This document shows, piece after piece, positions 1-11,459 of a stretch of DNA of 64,000 bases. The position numbers and the translations under genes were made by a program. Within the stretch, counting starts at the first letter, position 1, and each line of letters starts with the position of its first letter. This DNA comes from Theobroma cacao (lineage: Eukaryota > Streptophyta > Magnoliopsida > Malvales > Malvaceae), in contig NC_030852.1 in assembly GCF_000208745.1 (NCBI RefSeq), forward strand, positions 33,281,379 to 33,345,378, given 5' to 3'. Under the pieces are notes generated by a model. The model saw nothing but the letters and a program-made list of their open reading frames with translations. It made no database searches and was not told the origin of the DNA.

Positions 1-1
1 G

Positions 2-94
2 TATTGCCTCGACGCGCTGACACGCCCCGTCAAGGCGAGCGTGGGGGAGAATGAAGGGGGGAGCATGTTGATGGGAACTGGTGCAATGAGGTAA
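2..94 (+). CDS. Possible C-terminal end of a gene entering from the left
   Basis: Frame 2 is open from the window edge for 30 codons and ends in TAA at 92-94. The stretch is GC-rich with many G or C third positions (the codons read CLDALTRPVKASVGE, then a Gly/Met-rich tail ending GTGAMR), unlike the AT-rich, T-rich DNA that follows from about 200. This fits the last exon of a plus-strand gene followed by its 3' UTR. I do not recognise the protein. It could equally be a GC-rich noncoding stretch, so the call rests only on the open frame and composition. Confidence 0.28.
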   Translation, partial: YCLDALTRPVKASVGENEGGSMLMGTGAMR

Positions 95-3000
95 CACCAG
101 AGTCCCACGTACGAAAACATTTACTACCTGACACAGGTTGTCAGGAACAGGTGATTGGAGAGTACAAGACACGCGCCTCAAAAGGTTCTAGTTTTGGTAT
201 CGCTTTCATGCTTCGGCCTTTAATATTTCTTCTCTTTTTAATTTTTTTTCCCCAACCATTTTCTCCTTCTTTTCTCTTTTGTGTTGTTGGGGTCTTGTTT
301 GTCTTGTCTGTTTCCTTCCCTTCCTTTTCTTTTTCTTTAGATTTGGAATTTCAGGATTTTTTTTAAAAAAAAAAACTCATCTTCTAATTGTTTATTGGTT
401 ATATATGGGTGGGATTTATTTTTCTTTTTTGGCAGACAGAGCAGAGTTTCGTTAAATGGAGTTTCCTTTTGTGACCTGCTGTTCATGTGGTTTTTATCAG
501 AATGTGGACATAAAAAGGGCAACCTAGGAATTTAATGAATCCCCCTCCCTCAACCAGTTCTTCTTCGGCAGTGTTGACCAAAGACATCCAAAAGAAATTG
601 CCTTGAAAAAGTTCACCAAACACCATATGCAATCAAACCCATTCTTTTACTAAATTTTAAATGCAGGAGATACAACTAATAGTTTTTATTTTGATTTGAT
701 TTGATTTTGATTAATTTATCAAATAAGCGGCTACTTAAGACATTGACAAAGATCAAAAGAAATCCAGCCATTCAAATTAGCTCTTAATCACAACAATAAT
801 CTTCACCTTCTTCCCAACTAATTGTGTCAAGCTAATCATGGCAAACACATTAATTAATATCATGGACACATCATTCCTTTAGATTGTGATATAGAAAAAA
901 AAAAAAAAAAAGGTCATTAACCCAAGCAGCTGGCCTTAAAATAAGCATTAGTAACAGCAATGTGTTCCATGTACAATATATTTTATATCCACCCAATTGG
1001 CCTATTTGTATTTAAGAACAATTTTTTTTTTTTTTTTACAAACTTGCTCTTCAAGGTTTGTGGAAAATAAGGGTTTTCCAAATTTAGTTATTACTCTTTT
1101 ATTATCGATCATTTACGTCATAAAAATGAAGATAGAAAATGATTTTTTTACTTAAAATAGTTCATGATACATATTATATAATCTTAAGAAATTAAAAACG
1201 CACGAAGCTTCTTTAAAATTTCATTCTACTTGATGTAAAATAATTTGGAATTACATCTCTATCTATATAAAGAAAAAAGAAGAAGAAGAAGAAGAAAATA
1301 ACATCTCTCTTTTGAGTTAGACACTGCAAGTTCAAACTTTCTTTCCAAACATGGAAAAGATTTATCTTGTTTTTCTGTTTATTTTGTCCATTAGTGGGGG
1401 GGAGAGAATATTTAAGCTTGCTACTTCTCTTCTGGAACAAAGGTAATTACTAATTAAATCTGGATTGTTGGGAAGGGCAAGAGTTGATTAAATTGTCAAG
1501 TGAAGTTTAGTTGGGATCCTTAAATGGAGCACAAGGCTTTATATCATAGTACTATAAATGAAAGAAATGGTCAGTTTTTAATGCCTTAGTTGTCAATGTC
1601 CATTGAGTCAATTACCATATGTCACCCAACTGTCATCCACCTTAGTGTCGGACTGTAGGGTTTTGAACCCATAGACAAGGAAGGTAATCCATATATGCTT
1701 GAGCCAACAATTTTGAAATCTACCCCAATTCCCAAAGGAAAAAAAAGAAAGAAAAAGAAAGGATAGATCCCATGATTAAAGATGTACTACCGCAAGTTAA
1801 TAAAAGTTCAATCTTGGCTTGAAAGAATAATGACCTTTTTTTTTTTTTTTTTTACATACCAATTCTGAGGATGCAAATGGAAAATTATTAAAGTGACTTT
1901 CTACCTAGAAATTCTAGTGCATGCTTCAAAGAGTGAAAAAATTTACAAAACCAATCCATTTTGTTTCTAGTAGTGGGTCTCTCTTTACTAGGACAAGAAA
2001 GGGAGGGGTGATTAGAGATTTAACAATTTAAGAAAATGGGGTGTTGGATTTTTTCTAAGCACTGGGTTTTTGAGTTAGATACTGAGGAAAAAGAAGCTCT
2101 CAAAGTCTAGGAAATTTGGATGAAATTCCACAAAGGAAAATTCTGGCAAAGCTTGTCGTTGTCGAAACTTTTTTTTAACGCCTACTATATGAGAATTGAA
2201 AGCCTCTTTGGAGGTCTTTGTCCCTTGTTCTCTATCTTTCCAACAGCAAAGGAATCAGGTTTATATTTTTAATCATTTTTCCTTCTCGCTGGAATCATCA
2301 ACCCAACGTATATTTGGGGTGGTTTGAATTGACTTATTAGAGAAACCCCTCCTTAGCAGTTAGCAGATTTGGTGAAAGTCACATGTTGTCTATCAACTTT
2401 GCTTGTAATTCGTTAATGAACTGCCTAATGCAATATTAGACATAAACCCTTCTCTCTCTAAATTATTGGAAACACATTTTATCTTTCCCAAATTTTTAAG
2501 TTTAATCTGATCAAAAAAGGGTCCAATTTTATTACTATCTTTAGCATATCGAATGTATCAATGGCTATATACATAGAAGTAATGATGGCCAGACAGGCCT
2601 TTAGCTTTTATAAGTATAATTCGAATTGTACAAGAGGATAAAAGCTTTTGATGATGATGATCACTTACAACATATAAGGGATGCATACAAACAAGAAATT
2701 AAATCCCAAATTATAAAGTAAAACTACTGGGGACTGTGGAGTAGGCCATGAAAACCATTAGCTGCCTCTCCTCCTTTATTGTATAAAAAGTCAAAGGAAA
2801 ACCAACACATTGTCGATCGACCCCTCTACATAAAATGATAACAATACCCGTCAACTCAAACCTAATAGTGAGCTTCTTTTCATTTATACTGATGTTCCCA
2901 TTACCAAACCCACTACATTTATCTTCAAGATTCTAACACATTTGCAGCACAAATTATTAGGGTTGGCCATAAATCTTTTAAAAAAACCATGATAATTGTG

Positions 3001-3565
3001 TCATTTTTCTTATCATCAATTTAAACTTTGAACTGTTAAGAACTGAGTAGTTCTTTGAAGTTCAAAGAACAAGCTAATCTTGAATTCAAAATCCCAATAC
3101 TTTTACTTAACAAAGTGAGGGTTGAAGAATATTATTGATCATCTCTAAACGTAATTTCTTTTCTTGTTTTCCTTCGACATATAATTTGGTCACCAGCAAA
3201 TTATGTGTGAGCTGCAGCTAGCCTGCTGTCAAAGATGGGAGAGGAGGTAGTTCATATGAATGCTAAGTGCTAACCACAAAAATATGATTGACAAACATGG
3301 AGGAATAATGGGTATGATTGCTCTTTTATTCTGGAAAATTAAATTGCTTGGTATGGGCAAAAGGCAGAGGCATTCTCTTTTCCTGATTCTTTCTACTCAT
3401 TTTCATCTTATCAGGTGCAACATAGGCTGCTGCTACCATCTTCATTCAAATGCTCTCGAATGGGTAGTACAACCGAAAATCATATAAGTAGGCTACTACA
3501 ATTATAACTTTATATGATAAAGAATTTTCAAGTTTTTTTTATGGATATTTTAAATAAAATAACAG

Positions 3566-3622
3566 TATATATATATATATATATATATATTAATATATAA
3601 TATTNATATATATATATATATC
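3566..3622. repeat. (AT)n microsatellite with an ambiguous base
   Basis: Alternating TA runs cover 3566-3590 and 3606-3621, separated by a short imperfect stretch containing the only N in the window (3605). The unresolved base and repeat context suggest an assembly or read-consensus uncertainty, so the true repeat length may differ. Confidence 0.9.
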
Positions 3623-4571
3623 TTAACATTTCATGTGCAATATTCTGAAAATATCAAATATATTACAATGATTTTGTTATGCGTTTTATTTTTAATTAAA
3701 TTTATACGAAATCGATCAAAATATAATAATTGTTTATCATCTTTTTATCGTCATACTTCTTGCTTAAATTGAATTTACAATCTTAAACTTACTTATAAAA
3801 AGAATCTAATTGAAAAAATTACCATTGATCTTATTTGTTTTCTAAATTATATCTTTTCACCCATCTAAAAAAATTGGAAACCAAAGACATCTTTGTCTGC
3901 ATGAAGACATGACTTTCCTTTTAAGGTGCATTGTTTTGCTGCTATTTATTTCCCAACACAGATACCTTTCCTAGATTCCAAGCTTTCGACATACATGATC
4001 TACATCCCTTTTCTTCCTCTTGGACTTTCTTTTTTGCATCTTATCCATATAAGGCACACCAAATTTACCCTTTTATTTTTCTTAAAAGAAAGGATAAAAT
4101 TATTTGTTTTGCTGTATTTTCCTATTGTATTTAATTTGAAATGCCGAGGAATTATGAGAGAAATTATGTATAAAGTAAGATTTTTCAAAAAGGAAGTTAA
4201 AACCATAGACGTGAGAATTGAAAATTTATTCTCATTTAACAATCTAAGCAACTCAAATTCATAATCTTTCTAATAATTTATAAATTGGGAAAAATCCATC
4301 TCATTAATGAAATTAATTAAATTAGAAGATATCTTTGAAAACTCATTAAAGTGGGATGGCCCTTTGATATTCACAAACACAAACATATGCCCAAGTTATC
4401 ATTAAGAACTTCTTTTGTTTGGATGTTTCATGCATGTATAGCACAAAATTAGTAATGTTTCCATATTCTCATGTGGACCAAAATGAATAACCATGGTTGG
4501 TTTTATCATGGGGGGATGGGGTAGGACCCATTCTCAACCCGAGGGCCCATGATTACCCTCGTGATTGAAGC

Positions 4572-4693
4572 CACGTGTAGGGCGTGGATTGATGAAGGAA
4601 AAACAATTCCCCAATGATGCCACGGAAAAGAAAGCCATAAAGTTTGAGAAATGATGAGAAAAGTCATTTGCAATTTCCCTCCCTTTATAAAAA
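4572..4693 (+). promoter_or_regulatory. Orphan promoter-like region: G-box plus TATA box
   Basis: A CACGTG G-box lies at 4572-4577 and a good TATA box (TATAAAAA) at 4686-4693, about 110 bp apart, in the arrangement expected for a plus-strand plant promoter. Downstream is a purine-rich GGAGGGTGAAGGGAGAGAG leader-like stretch. No coding gene follows on the plus strand, so the transcript, if any, would be noncoding or very short. I looked for the common conserved plant miRNAs and recognised none. Confidence 0.28.
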
Positions 4694-5749
4694 GGTGGTG
4701 GAAGAAGGAGGGTGAAGGGAGAGAGACCTTAAAACATTGAAAGCAGAAACTTGTTTTTGCAAATTACAAACCAGCTGGCTTGATCAACCACATGATTAAT
4801 GGACCCACCCTTTTGGTGAAACCCTTGTGGTTTTACTCCCACCTGGAGCTCACTTAAACTTGACAAGATTGGACAATGATACATACCAATTCTCCAAGAG
4901 CTACAGCTCCTGCTCTTTTTTCTTTGTCTCATTCTTCTCCCGTGGATGTGGAAATCAGGATTCAACATCTCTCCATTGCTATAATAACATACTTAACTCT
5001 TCTTGACTCAACACTTCATTTAATGATACGTGTGCGTATTCTACTATTTACGTAATTGAGTTCAAATTTTCATTTACGAAAACTAATATTACTTATTGTT
5101 GTTGTTTAGGGTTATATATAAAACTTATTGTGACTACTGCTAAGTCTGAGTTATTGTTCATTCAATATGGAAGGGCAAGGCTAGGAACAAATTATATGGC
5201 ACAATCAATCGAAGGTCACGAGCGAATTTGGTTAAACACAACACATGGAATAAATCAATGGTGGTCTCATAAAACGATGATGGTAGTTAGTGAGAAATGG
5301 TAGGGTCTTGCTCCCTCCATTATCTTTTAATTAATATTATCCCATACATTTGAATGGAGTTAATTAAAATTGGGATTTAGTTAATAGTAATTGAAGTGGG
5401 GAACTTAAATTTATTTTTAAAATCTATTTACATGGTGTAATTCAAAGTGCACTGTTAGATGAAATAAAGCTGTTTAGATTTTTACCATGTATATTCTTTG
5501 ACTTATCATGGGCCATTTATGATCATCTCAATCATGTGGAAGAGCCTGGAAAAAGGTTTGGGCTTGTCTCACGGCTATGAGCAAAATGGATACTAGGAAC
5601 CCTTACGAAAAACCCAATCTGGTTGAAACCCAATGATCAATGTATTGACGGTAGAGACCCAACTTCAGGAACAATTAAGCAGGCATAATGGGTTGAAAGT
5701 TTGGAATGTTTTAGTGTTGACTCATACTTTCCTCTTACAAAAATGGAAA

Positions 5750-5822
5750 CGCCCACCGTGGGGCTCGAACCCACGACCACAAGGTTAAGAGCCTTGCGCT
5801 CTACCGACTGAGCTAGACGGGC
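5750..5822 (-). tRNA. tRNA-Lys (anticodon CTT)
   Basis: The minus strand folds as a complete 73-nt tRNA. The acceptor stem GCCCGTC pairs with GGTGGGC (two G-U pairs) and is followed by discriminator G. The A-box region reads TAGCTCAGTCGGTAGAG and the B-box region GGTTCGAGCC. The anticodon stem CAAGG/CCTTG encloses loop CTCTTAA, giving anticodon CTT (genomic 5787-5789), which reads AAG lysine codons. There is no intron and no encoded CCA, as expected for a nuclear plant tRNA. A run of five T on the minus strand (5739-5743) lies 6 nt downstream and should act as the RNA polymerase III terminator. Confidence 0.97.
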
Positions 5823-6448
5823 AGTTGATGAAACGTCATCACCACATCTTTTGGAGATTTGTAACACAAAGGTTCAATAATAAATTACCGCTCACAAAAT
5901 CAATGTACACGACAAGCAAAGATCGTCACTAGAGACACCCCTTTTCCGCTATCAATCAAGATTAGGAGTTATAGCTACATTTGAACTGTTGGGGCATTTG
6001 CCTATGCAAAGAAAAGAATGTTAGGAGGCCTGCAAGCATCAAACTTCATTTCAACCTTGCATATAAATTTACTACGTTTCTTCCGCTATCTCTAGAAAAT
6101 AGCAAGTGCCATAAGATACCAGAGATCAAAACATACAGATTCTATACTTTCACCATTTAACTAATAGTGGGACACAACTGAAAATTCACACCATGACTCT
6201 GATTTATAGCTTCTCAGTTTAAACAAAAGATGTAAACAGAGGACAGACATTTAACCTAAACAACCATAACTGACATCTCCTCATTCTAACACAAAATCAC
6301 ATCTGGAAAAGGCCAAGTTAATCTTCATCTGAAACACTTAAGACATCTATTTTTATCACCACTAACAATGATGTCAACTAGAAATCAGATTCCCAAGAGT
6401 TTGTCACGAGTGAGAGGTGCGCTCAAGAGAATGGCTCCACTGACGCGG

Positions 6449-9400
6449 CTATTCAGATTTAAGATCTTGCGTTGGAACGTAGTATGAGCCTCCATTCTGA
6501 GCACCATTGGTTCTAGATTCCTCTTTCAACTGAATTACACGAGCAGTGAATAGTTAGCAGAAGCAAAGAAACAGAACTCTCAAGCTGGAAGACATGATAT
6601 GTGAGGCATATAGTAAGCATGAAAAACATTTGGAAACAACAGAATTAACAGTTTATGCATTGGACATTGTCTATCAATCATTCATGAAGATTGAATTGAT
6701 GATGCTTTTCTTTCAATCTTATCTTTCGTGAGTAAGATCAAATGCTTAAAGATAAAGATAGTTAACTTTTATCCATATCCTTACTCTTTTCCATTAAGGT
6801 TAAATTAGTAACTTTAAGAGTTGGAAATCACTCAGTTTAGACCAAATGATCCAATCACATTCTCTATCAGTATTAGAGTATTTGTATAGATAGTCCTGAT
6901 TACCCACTTGCTAAACCAAATTTGTCAAGAAAAGATGCCTTGTCAAGTAATAAAGGATACACAACAAAAGAAGTGCAGCAACTTACCTTCCTTAGGACCT
7001 TCTTATGGTAGCGATAGCCCTAATCACACAGAAAAGAAAGTTATTGCAGGAAAGAATTATCAGCTGATAGAATAAAATCAAATTTAAAAAAAGAAGAGTA
7101 AAATAATGCATTGTTTCATTACCTTGTCAGTGCCATAGATATAATCACAATAAGTAAACACCGAAGCAAAGTTGCTCTGGCTTTGTCCACCAACATAATG
7201 ATGGTAATCATGGTAATCTGCACCACCATAAAATGGGATATATCTTGTGGGAGTCCAGGGGAAGTCATACCTGCGTTACACAACTTATACTGTGAACTTC
7301 CAACTTATACAGCTGAAAGCACTTACTAGCTTCATCCTAAATATCACCAACTGAGCTGCATTAAGCCTTAATGCATAAGCTACCACTTCTAAGCATGAAA
7401 GTAATAGCTTCTTATTTAATCTGCATGGTTTCTTCATCAATCAAAATCACTTGCAGCAAATATTCTCAAGAAATATTGCATAATCTGCCCTTATAACGAT
7501 GCCAGCAGGTCAGACATTTTGCTTTCTTTTGCGCTTATGGTTAAACCCAACATCCCAACCATTCTAGAACTTTCACTCAATCACTAACTCTTAAGAGGTT
7601 AACGACTCTTGGGAACCAAAGCTCTCACCCCGATAGTCATCTGTTAAATTCAAAAATTCATGATACCGGAAAAGGAATGAGGATAGGCATCTTAGCTACC
7701 CTTTTTTTACCAGCATGCAGGCTTTATATTAAAAATAAAACTCTACACTGGCAAAAGATGATCACACTGAGAAAAATAACAAAGCAAGTTGCCTTAAAAC
7801 GATTTGTTTGCCAGAATAGACCAAAAACTAATTTATAACAGATGAAGTAAATATTCAGACATTAGTGTTAGTGGTAGATTGATACGGAACTGGATTATGC
7901 AATGTGATATTCTACCATATGCTTTGAGACAGTCAATATTAACAGAAATTCAGGGGTTATCTTCTCCCCATGAAGCTGGATAAAATGACAAACCAGTAGT
8001 TTCTGCTTTAGTCATTAACTAAAATAGTTTCCTCACAGAAACTCCTACAATGAGCTCCTATATCAACAGTAATCATAGATATCTTGGGCAGCCCCTTTGT
8101 TAACTCAAAAAATGAGTAAATGACCACTCTTCCTGAAAACATAGTGGTCATTGTTACACACATAATCATTTTCAACTATAGCTCACGTTTCCTTATCCTC
8201 ATTTTGATCAATTTATGGACATTATGGGCTTTTTTTTTTTTACATTATTTCAGCTAAAACTTAGCCAGCAGACATAATAGCTGTGCATAAATGTCAAAAT
8301 CGAGGAGGCAAAATAGAAACTGCTGTGGCAACAAAACGTTATCCAAATATGAGTTGCTAAGTCAGCATCACACCTAGGTTAATCTCCATGACATGACAAG
8401 GGCAAATAGAAAGCAGAAATTTTCCAAGAATATGTGGTGATAAGTAATAATCAGAGTTCAAATCCATGCATCTATCCACTGACAAACTAAAGTCATCCTT
8501 TAGTTTCTCAAATCTCTAACGCACAGCATTCAGCTATTAAATTTTCAAAAAATGAAAAGAAAATCAACATATATAATAGAAATGGCAACTGATGACAAAA
8601 TAACAGAGTGGCAGGCAAAAGAAACCATTGAACGAAATCAAATATTTACTTTTTCCAATTTTAATAAATGAGCAACTTATAATATGCTTAGAGAATCGCA
8701 TTCCACATTTTAAGCTTTGGTCACGCAATTGTAATTAGCGATTTTGATGTGGTAATTATTAGTAATCCCCTGCAAAAAAGGTTAAACTTATGAAAAAGAT
8801 AGAAGGGAAAACTAAAGTTGAAAAGAGAGAAGGCCTGATCCTTGCCCACTTCAAGAAAAAGTTAGCCACTGTTGAAAGATCCTTCAAAAACCCAAGTACT
8901 TTGATGTAGAAAGGAGGAGAGAAAAGAAATGAAAGAAATTCTAAAGTTGGAATCAGTTAGTCACAAGAACTAAAGGAAAGGGCAGTGAGCAAATTGGAAA
9001 AATAAAATAATACAAAAAGGTGTAGCTGTAGCATGCATACCCACTGTGTGTCTCTATTGCTTCAATTTGCCGTAAAGCTATCCACAACCAAAATGTGATC
9101 AGATGCCCTGGAACAATTGCTGGCCCGAGAAAAGATGGAATGCCGAGGATCAAAACTTCCGCCCAGTGCGCATATGGTGCAGCAAACCCAATCGGAGCAG
9201 TGAATTCATGGTGAACCCGGTGAATTTTCTCATAGCCCCATTTACCATGCAGGAATCTGTGAATCCAGTAATTGGTATAATCTTCTATCATGAAATATAC
9301 CCCCAACTGTGCCAGAATCTCCCACGCTGATGGCAATGGCAGCCCCGTTCGAATCCCAATCATCTGCCAAGAAAACACATGCAATCTTAGATAAAGCAAA

Positions 9401-10471
9401 TGATTTAGGAAGATGCTGCTAGGAAAAAACACAAACAAGTAATTGTATAAGTTGCAACAATCTGATTATGGAGTAGAAAGTTTCAGAAATGCCTTACAAA
9501 GACGTATAAATAAACAGAGAAATCCAAATGTTCAAATCCCCAAGTATCTCAGTAATGAGACTGAGGAATACATGACAAAACCCGTACAAATCGTCAAACT
9601 CCCTTCACCAGGGAGAAAAACTGCAATGTTTAGCTCAAAGCTTTGGAACGAAAACTGAGCAGTGAACATGATTCGTGTTTTCAATTTTCTGAAAAAGAAC
9701 TGATCTTACAAAGTCCAATTCTAGTCTTTTACAAAATGCAAATAAACTAATGATTTCCCATTTACAAAGTTCCTCACAAATGACTCATTTACAAAAAATG
9801 AAAAAAAGTGTACTAAAACTGTAAAAAAAATATACTTATTACGCAACCAAGAACAATTTCCCAGAAAACTAATCAATGCATTTCAAAAAATAAAAAATTC
9901 AGCATCCACCTCGATGACAATGGAAATCTCATTAAGCCCCACATAAATCTAATTCCCAAAGTTGAAAAAAATCCCAACATTTACACAATTAAATCCCAAG
10001 ATTAAATAAATTTCCCACTATCAGTAAATCGCATCCCCAAAAATCTAAAACTTTCACCGAAAATCCCAACTTTACAATCAAAATCAAACGTTTAAAAACA
10101 ACCCAAGAAAAGAAGTTATAAAAAATCGAAAGAGTTTTTACCTTAATTGAAGGATAAGACACTAACTGCAAAGGACCCACAACAAGAACAAACATCCGCA
10201 TTACATCCTTATAACACCTGAACATGTCAGACAACGACAGGCTCACTTTGGGCTGAATCTTGTACTTATCGAACCCCAAAGATCTCATCATCTCAACAAA
10301 AACAAGCGGCACAGGCACCACAGAAAATATCAGAAATAAAAACAAAATATTGTGGCAGTAAAGGCAGTAATCCGATTTTTTAGCCGAATAATTGAACCAC
10401 AGCGTCTCGGCCACCGTCAGGTTCCGTCCGAGGAATATAGTAGCCTCCTCGATGGTCTCAAACGGCAACAT
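6449..10471 (-). CDS. SMO1: Methylsterol monooxygenase 1 (sterol 4-alpha-methyl oxidase), five exons
   Basis: Exons in coding order are 10142-10471, 9041-9363, 7123-7270, 6987-7019 and 6449-6529. All junctions are GT-AG and phases agree, giving 304 residues. The product is an ER membrane non-haem di-iron oxidase that removes a 4-alpha-methyl group from cycloartenol-type sterol intermediates. The three histidine boxes of the fatty-acid-hydroxylase superfamily are intact: HRFLH (145-149), HRVHH (158-162) and HDYHH (238-242). The N-terminus (LPFETIEEATIFLGRNLT) and the LYCHNILFLFL segment match the SMO1 type (4,4-dimethyl substrates) rather than SMO2. The start at 10471 is the family start; the frame is open upstream but has no earlier ATG. 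The second intron is long (1,770 bp). The C-terminal tail (about the last 27 residues) is in the variable region. Confidence 0.96.
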
Positions 10472-10532
10472 TTTCAATGTTGCGGCGGCGGCGGCGGTGA
10501 GTGGTGGAGGAGAGAGTGTGGATTCAATGTAG

Positions 10533-10577
10533 TCAAACAATGCGGAAACCCGAAAAGGAATCGGATGTACCTTGCAT
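10533..10577 (-). other. Short upstream ORF in the SMO1 leader
   Basis: ATG at 10575-10577 opens a 14-codon frame (MQGTSDSFSGFRIV) ending in TGA at 10533-10535. It is 62 nt upstream of the SMO1 start and out of frame with it. It lies about 36 nt downstream of the TATA box, so it may or may not be in the mRNA depending on the exact start site. If transcribed it could reduce SMO1 translation. The leader also has a CCG-type trinucleotide run at about 10484-10497. Confidence 0.35.
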
Positions 10578-10612
10578 GAAAAAATGAAGAATTGAAGAGC
10601 TGAAACTGTACT

Positions 10613-10624
10613 TATTTATAAATA
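10613..10624 (-). promoter_or_regulatory. TATA box of SMO1
   Basis: The minus strand reads TATTTATAAATA about 145 bp upstream of the SMO1 start codon, with a plausible transcription start near 10580-10590. No better TATA candidate is nearer the start codon. Confidence 0.65.
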
Positions 10625-11392
10625 GCGGGTGGTCAGTATTTTTTTTTTTTCTTATTTACGGTCGTTGTTTGTTTGCATGGAGATGCTGAGATAGGTTAAA
10701 GCTCTTTCTTTGTTAATGTGGTGCGATGCCTTTTTCTCTTGGTTTGGTTTCAGATTATTAGCTGTATTTATACTTTATTCACCGAAATTAAGCACAATAC
10801 TAATTATTGCTCATAACTTTCATTTAAAACACACTGTAAATATATAATAGTGTGAGTAAAAAATTTTATTTTTATAAATAATACTAAGAATTTAACATTT
10901 TTTCATGAGAATAATAATAATAGTAATAAATAAATTATTGAAAATAGTAGTGATTAGTTAATGATAATACAACAATTTCTTAAATTTAGTGGCAAAAAGT
11001 TTTCATTCTTTCTCAAATATTATTCTTTTTATTTTTTATTTGTTAAAAAGAGTTGGAATCCAACTTTTTGGACCAGTCAAAAGCACACATAGTTAATTTT
11101 TTTATAAAAGTATCTATATAAATACAAAATAATATTATGTAATATGATATAATTATTATATTAAAAAAGTTAATTAATTTAAAATTAAAGGAAGCATACA
11201 AATTAACTTTCTTTGAATGTTAAAAATAGTGTACTTGAGTTGAGTATTCTTCCCCATTTCCTCTTTGTTTTTTAATTTTTGTATTTAAAGAGTTGAAAAA
11301 ACTAATATTTATTTGTAAGAAAGCAGGGGATCTGATCCCCATTTCAACTAGTTAGAATAATATTGTCTTCTTCTTCCAGGTGGTGAGATTAG

Positions 11393-11452
11393 CACGTGAC
11401 CTGACACATGGTGGGTGGCCTTATGCGCTCCATCCTGGGCCAGGAACACGTG
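11393..11452. promoter_or_regulatory. Pair of G-boxes upstream of SMO1
   Basis: Two perfect palindromic CACGTG G-boxes lie at 11393-11398 and 11447-11452, 54 bp apart, within a short GC-richer island in AT-rich DNA. They are about 0.8 kb upstream of the SMO1 TATA box. G-boxes bind bZIP and bHLH factors. Assignment to SMO1 is by position only. Confidence 0.4.
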
Positions 11453-11459
11453 ATTGCAT

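Larger units (their letters stand above)
95..5749. other. Gene-free AT-rich intergenic region
   Basis: No reading frame here shows a recognisable domain or a believable exon series. It holds poly-A/T tracts (for example 895-910, 1023-1038, 1836-1851), a GAA-rich stretch near 1275-1300 and the AT microsatellite listed separately. A promoter-like G-box/TATA pair at 4572-4693 is also listed separately. The short open frames read as low-complexity translation. Confidence 0.6.

Noticed and set aside
3926..4264. 112-codon plus frame
   Set aside because: Overlapping frames of similar length occur on both strands, composition is AT-driven, and no domain is visible.
4740..4980. Possible conserved miRNA precursor after the orphan TATA box
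   Set aside because: I compared by eye with the well-known plant miRNA families and found no match or long clean hairpin.
10472..10540. N-terminal extension of SMO1 (about 23 codons, Ala/Pro-rich)
   Set aside because: The frame is open but has no ATG (it would need TTG), and the family start is at 10471.
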